Of a DNA stretch of 64,000 nucleotides, positions 60,200 to 64,000 are shown piece by piece (position 1 is the first letter of the stretch; every line of letters starts with the position of its first letter). A program made the position numbers and the translations under genes. Where the stretch lies: positions 310,001 to 374,000 of the forward strand of contig NW_017567003.1 in assembly GCF_001661265.1 (NCBI RefSeq). The letters are read 5' to 3'. This DNA comes from Saitoella complicata NRRL Y-17804. Taxonomy: Eukaryota; Ascomycota; Saitoellomycetes; Saitoellales; Saitoellaceae. The notes below the pieces were generated by a model, which saw only the letters and a list, made by a program, of their open reading frames with translations, was not told the origin of the DNA and searched no databases.

Positions 60200-60355
60200 T
60201 GTAATTGTGATAGGTGGCGATACAACAAGTATTTGTTGTTGCTGGCTTACAGTATCGTACGGAGCGCGTGAGCCGCATCGCCACACGCACTCGCACTCGC
60301 CACACCTGCTTCTCTGCTGCTCCCCGTAACCTCCTCGAAACCTCGTATCGTCGCT

Positions 60356-60613
60356 ATGTCCTCCCAAGCCTACCAACCCCCGGCCTCCGCTGGTGCCGCA
60401 ATCGCCCGTCCTACGCAGCAGATCGTTTACCTGTGTGCCGACTGTGGCAGCAAGAACCAGATTCAGGCCAAGGAGCCGATTCGGTGTAGGGAGTGTGGAC
60501 ATAGGGTTATGTACAAGCAGAGAACGACGAGGATGGGTAAGTAACCGCGATGATGGGCACCTGTGGCAATGCTAACGTGTCGGTTCTTTACAGTTCAGTT
60601 CGAGGCTCGTTGA
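60356..60613 (+). CDS. RPC10: RPB12/ABC10-alpha, shared RNA polymerase I-III subunit
   Basis: A small zinc-binding subunit shared by all three nuclear RNA polymerases. Exons 60356-60536 and 60594-60613 give 66 residues. The zinc ribbon reads YLCADCGSKNQIQ and IRCRECGHRVMYKQRT. The last exon supplies only VQFEAR, the invariant family end. The terminal exon of 20 bases is easily missed. Confidence 0.97.
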
Positions 60614-61047
60614 TGTTGTGGAGGTGTGTGACGAAATAGACCGGGCGAAAACGAGGAAGGAAAGAGAAAGCGCGATGAACGCGCTAAAGATATCTTGAAA
60701 AAGTTCAAATGGGAATGAATCCGGCGTTTTTGGCTTCTTGATCTGGTTTTTACATCTTTTTACGAGCTGGGAAAGGGCATGCTGTATGCTCTTGAGTTTA
60801 AAGGAAAACATGCATATATTACGAATCTGTTCGTCCAGCTAGATTGCGTGCTCGTGTAAATTGTTAAAGTCGAGTCTTCAATCGTCTGGCTTCTCACACG
60901 GTGAGATAGGCGGTTCAAGAACAACTTGAATTGACGCGTCCGACAATCGTGTTGCCAGGGTAGGGTAACCGGGTATGTAATAAAAAGGTCAAAAACGCCA
61001 CGATAGTCCCAGTTTTCAAACACCCCTCGACACATCCCTCCCACAAA
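60614..61047. other. Intergenic, tail-to-tail
   Basis: 434 bases between convergent genes; nothing recognised. Confidence 0.5.
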
Positions 61048-62165
61048 TCACACATCAGCCATCACCACATCACCCTCCTCCTCCCTCTCCCTCTCCTTCT
61101 CCACCGCATCAACCTTCTCCATCACACCCTTTTTCCAAACTTCATACTCCTTCACCCTCCTCTCACTCAAGTAATCAACCTGTGGGACGATCATGCTCCC
61201 AATACCACTTATCGCGCGGGTTTGTGTTTTGTTTCGCGTGGTCGCGGCGAGTGCCATTGCAGAGTTTGCGGGTGTTGATGTGGGGGTCGGGGTACCAATG
61301 TCGTCGTGGACTTGGTCTGCCGCTTTTCGTTTCCGTGAGGGGGTATCAGCGCCAGAACCCGGCGTGGGTTTCTTAGTAGGCGACTGTTGTGGCTGAATGC
61401 CATCAAGCCAATCGTGCCCCTCACAGTCCTCCCGGACGATCTCGACCCATTTATCCAGTTCTTTGGTTTGTAATACACCACCCAGGGCATCCAATAACCC
61501 CTTCCGCTGTGCTCTCGAGAGGGAGGCGGGAGGCGCGGTGATGATATCGGTACTGGTGTTGTTAGTGGGAGTGCTGAGTCGCTGATGGACGAGGACGTAT
61601 GCGGCTGCGATGACGCCCGCGCGAGATTCAGCCCGGGGATGGAGCGGGAGGAGTTTCGTGACGAGGGAGATGATATGCACAATCCCCGTCGTCGCGCCGA
61701 GTTTCGTGCACAGTGCTCTAATCTCCCCACTCGCGACGTCAACAACGTGGGAAGAAGTCGACGTAGGTGTCCCAGATTCTGCACGGGATGATCGACGGCG
61801 GGTGGAAGGTGTCGTTGCGCTTTCCAGTGCGGTGCGGAATTGTGCGAGGAGGGTCTTGTAGGTTTTTGGTGGCATTGGGGGTTGGGGTGTTAAATCAGGG
61901 AGGTTTAGTGATGTGGTTAACCTGATATACCACATGATTAATACGGTTGGATCGAAGGTATAGATTCGGGATCGAGGGAGCACACATACCTCTCGCAAGC
62001 TAGATGAGCACAGATGTATAGCCTCCCACTCTCCTCCGCCGGCTTCAAATGTGGGATTTTCTTCATGCTTTGTGATTGCAGGTTTTGTGCCGCTGTTACT
62101 AGATTCTGTGGTATCGTTCCATAGGATGGCAACAAGCTCTTCAGGGCTGACTTGAGTGGATCCAT
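61048..62165 (-). CDS. ORC6: Origin recognition complex subunit 6
   Basis: ORC6 is the TFIIB-like subunit of the replication origin complex. Exons 61990-62165 and 61048-61921 give 349 residues. The N-terminal cyclin-like half includes KSALKSLLPSYGTIPQNLVT and the family's EESGRLYICAHLACERL, whose last Arg codon is split by the intron, then LNLPDLTPQPPMPPKTYKTL. The second half-domain has TGIVHIISLVTKLLPLHPRA and AGVIAAAYVLVHQRL. After a Thr/Pro/Lys-rich linker the C-terminus has YLSERRVKEYEVWKKGVMEK. The minus frame is also open upstream to 62244 without splicing, which hides the intron. Confidence 0.88.
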
Positions 62166-62499
62166 CTTCGTTGCCTAAGCTCTGGAGTCCTCGAGGAGGA
62201 GACGCGCCTGTGTACGGCGGTACCGGTATACGTGACTGCGCCATGCACCAGCCTCAAGGGAAGGATGCCCCCGAACGTCCATTCCGTCAGAATTGCATTC
62301 TCAGCAACCGCGCAACTGCGAAGAGGGACGTACAAACGTGAAGGGTCTCTTTTGTCCGTTGATCTGCTGCTTTCTCGAGGGTGTAATTACACCGCGGAGT
62401 GTGTCGTACAACGCTGCACGTGCCAGCGCTCACCGCCGCCGACGCTACCGCCAAACCTAAAATACACCTCGACTTTGACCTCCCCTCCATCAGTTCGCA
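62166..62499. promoter_or_regulatory. Shared upstream region of ORC6 and CIA1
   Basis: 334 bases between divergent starts. A CACGTG E-box lies at 62416-62421, about 80 bases before the CIA1 start. Confidence 0.5.
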
Positions 62500-63534
62500 A
62501 TGTCTGCTCCCAAATCTCTCAAACCCAAACACACCTTCCAAGGCCACACCGCGCGAGCCTGGCACATCACACCACATCCGACTCTCCCCCTCCTCTCCTC
62601 TTGCTCCTCGGATCTTACGACACGGATTTGGAATACTGCTACGGGTCGATGTATCGCCATACTCCGTGATCAACACAAACGTTCCGTGCGGTGTTCAGCG
62701 TTCAAGCCTCCACGCACAAACAGCGGTGACGAACGAGTCGTCCTCGCAACCGCCTCCTTCGACGGCACGATTGGTATCTGGGAATACGTGAATGATCTCG
62801 AAGATAACCAAGACGGCGAATGGGACTGTATCGCAACCCTCGAAGGCCACGAAAACGAAGTCAAATCCGTTGTGTGGTCAGCAGACTCCACCTTCCTGGC
62901 AACCTGTTCGCGCGACAAATCAGTCTGGATCTGGGAATCTGAAGATGACGACGAATTCGAATGTCTCTCCGTGCTGCAGGAGCATAGTCAGGATGTCAAA
63001 TGTGTTGCGTTCTCGCCGAGGGAGAGTTTGTTGGCGAGTGCGAGTTATGATGATACGGTTATCTTGTATCGGGATTCGCCGAGTGATGATGATTGGACGC
63101 CGGTTGCGGTGTTGAAGGGGCATGGGGGAACGGTCTGGGGTGTTGCGTTTTCGCCGGATGGGAGGACGTTGGCGTCATCGTCGGATGATTGCACGGTTCG
63201 GTTGTGGCAGAAGAAGAAGAAGGAGGAGTCGAAGATCATCCGTACAGACGAGGATTGGGAAGAGGTTGCGCAGCTCCCTCAAGTCCACACTCGTTCGATT
63301 TACTCAGTCGCTTTCTCTCCTAGTGGACGGATAGCTACAGCTGGTGGAGATGGGATTGTTGCTGTGTATAAGAGGAAGGAGGGAGATGCAGAGGAGTGGG
63401 AGGTGGAGTATGTTCAGACAGAGGCACATGGTGTGCAGGAGGTGAACTGCGTTACGTGGCAAGTACAGGGCGATAGGGAGGTCGTGTGGACTGCAGGTGA
63501 TGATGGGAAGGTGAGGGGATGGACCATGCCGTGA
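62500..63534 (+). CDS. CIA1: CIA1, WD40 protein of cytosolic Fe-S assembly
   Basis: Part of the CIA targeting complex that delivers Fe-S clusters to cytosolic and nuclear proteins. Single exon, 344 residues, seven WD repeats. Clear repeats: TFQGHTARAWHITPHPTLPL with TRIWNTATGRC, ATASFDGTIGIWEY, LEGHENEVKSVVWSADSTFL with DKSVWIWESEDDDEFECLSV, LQEHSQDVKCVAFSPRESLL, VLKGHGGTVWGVAFSPDGRT, VHTRSIYSVAFSPSGRIA and a last one ending DDGKVRGWTMP. The acidic loop after the third repeat is typical of Cia1/Ciao1. Confidence 0.95.
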   Translation: MSAPKSLKPKHTFQGHTARAWHITPHPTLPLLSSCSSDLTTRIWNTATGRCIAILRDQHKRSVRCSAFKPPRTNSGDERVVLATASFDGTIGIWEYVNDLEDNQDGEWDCIATLEGHENEVKSVVWSADSTFLATCSRDKSVWIWESEDDDEFECLSVLQEHSQDVKCVAFSPRESLLASASYDDTVILYRDSPSDDDWTPVAVLKGHGGTVWGVAFSPDGRTLASSSDDCTVRLWQKKKKEESKIIRTDEDWEEVAQLPQVHTRSIYSVAFSPSGRIATAGGDGIVAVYKRKEGDAEEWEVEYVQTEAHGVQEVNCVTWQVQGDREVVWTAGDDGKVRGWTMP

Positions 63535-64000
63535 GGAAAGACAAGGATAGCATACAAATTATTTGCCAGGTCAACAGCGCTTTAAAGTATACACCAAATC
63601 CTTACGCGACTACGCCACGCACGAGCCTCAGGGGTCGATGCCGGCAAACCTTAATTCCTGGACAGCAACGATCCCCCGCTCAACTACCCTCCCGTCCGAA
63701 GCTGGTCTTCCGTACGGTATATTACGACGTCGCTGAACCATTGCATCCTTGCTGTAGCGTTGCTTGTTGCTGTATTCGCTTCGAAAGCATTCGGCCGAGC
63801 CAAGACGTCTATAAAGAGCTTTACGTAGGCACTTCAGGTGTGTTCTTTTGTTCTTGAGCAGCAGAAATATTACTTACCTCCAGATTACACAGCTTACCCA
63901 CTTGCGACGATATCTCAGACCGTCGCTCACTTTCACCACACTTCATTCCCACCGAGAATACCTCCAAAATAGGCCTCCTCACCTCCCTCGCCCAACGCAT
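63535..64000. other. Right edge, no gene supported
   Basis: 466 bases with no recognised gene. The last 90 bases are pyrimidine-rich and could belong to a gene that continues beyond the window, but no frame can be assigned. Confidence 0.4.

Noticed and set aside
1-64000. Secondary-metabolite or other dedicated gene cluster
   Set aside because: No synthase, cyclase or tailoring set is present. The Zn2Cys6 factor and the ABC pump lie 30 kb apart among housekeeping genes.

Overview
The window is nuclear DNA of a fungus, most likely an ascomycete. It is gene-dense, and introns are few and short (about 47-111 bases) and sit mostly near the 5' ends of genes. They have GT..AG borders and CTAAC/CTGAC-like branch sites. 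Markers pointing to ascomycetes are a Zn2Cys6 regulator, a MNN2-type mannosyltransferase, TIM54, MIM1, MIC12, an IEC1-like zinc-finger protein and a YOR1-type ABC pump. The compact OMP decarboxylase (262 residues) lacks the insertion I remember from Aspergillus-type enzymes, so a lineage outside the core filamentous ascomycetes is possible, but I cannot place the species. I see no bacterial, plasmid, CRISPR, rRNA or tRNA features.

Layout: 1-0.5 kb holds the edge of an unknown repeat-family gene. 0.8-12.1 kb holds SHQ1, MIC12, mitochondrial bL17, NDUFS6, kynureninase, a NAP-family chaperone and the ABC pump. 12.4-18.1 kb is sparse: a serine/threonine-rich membrane sensor, a decayed Ser/Thr/Pro-rich reading frame, a small membrane protein and a conserved unknown. 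18.4-24.1 kb holds TIM54, a STE23 metalloprotease and MIM1. 24.4-25.2 kb holds a second, damaged member of the repeat family seen at the left edge. 25.8-33.0 kb holds a ubiquitin-fold candidate, the IEC1-like protein, an alpha-solenoid protein and the mannosyltransferase. 34.1-40.2 kb holds a methionine-rich cupredoxin, a His-tract ankyrin protein, mitochondrial mS33, a 2-oxoglutarate oxygenase, TSR3 and tyrosyl-tRNA synthetase. 40.6-50.6 kb is a regulatory stretch: four proteins with SANT/Myb-like segments plus the Zn2Cys6 factor. 50.9-63.5 kb holds U2AF small subunit, TBCE, OMP decarboxylase, an unknown, PEX19, a PPPDE peptidase, a PDI-like protein, UBC9, RPB12, ORC6 and CIA1.

Most genes are housekeeping genes. 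Many lie in divergent pairs with 48-470 bases between starts, so shared promoters are the rule. Nuclear genes for mitochondria are frequent (MIC12, bL17m, NDUFS6, TIM54, MIM1, mS33, perhaps STE23 and a Myb-like protein). I found no convincing new multi-gene system. The best leads are the Myb-like protein with a mitochondrial-type N-terminus, the damaged repeat family, the methionine-rich cupredoxin and the possible dual-localised STE23.
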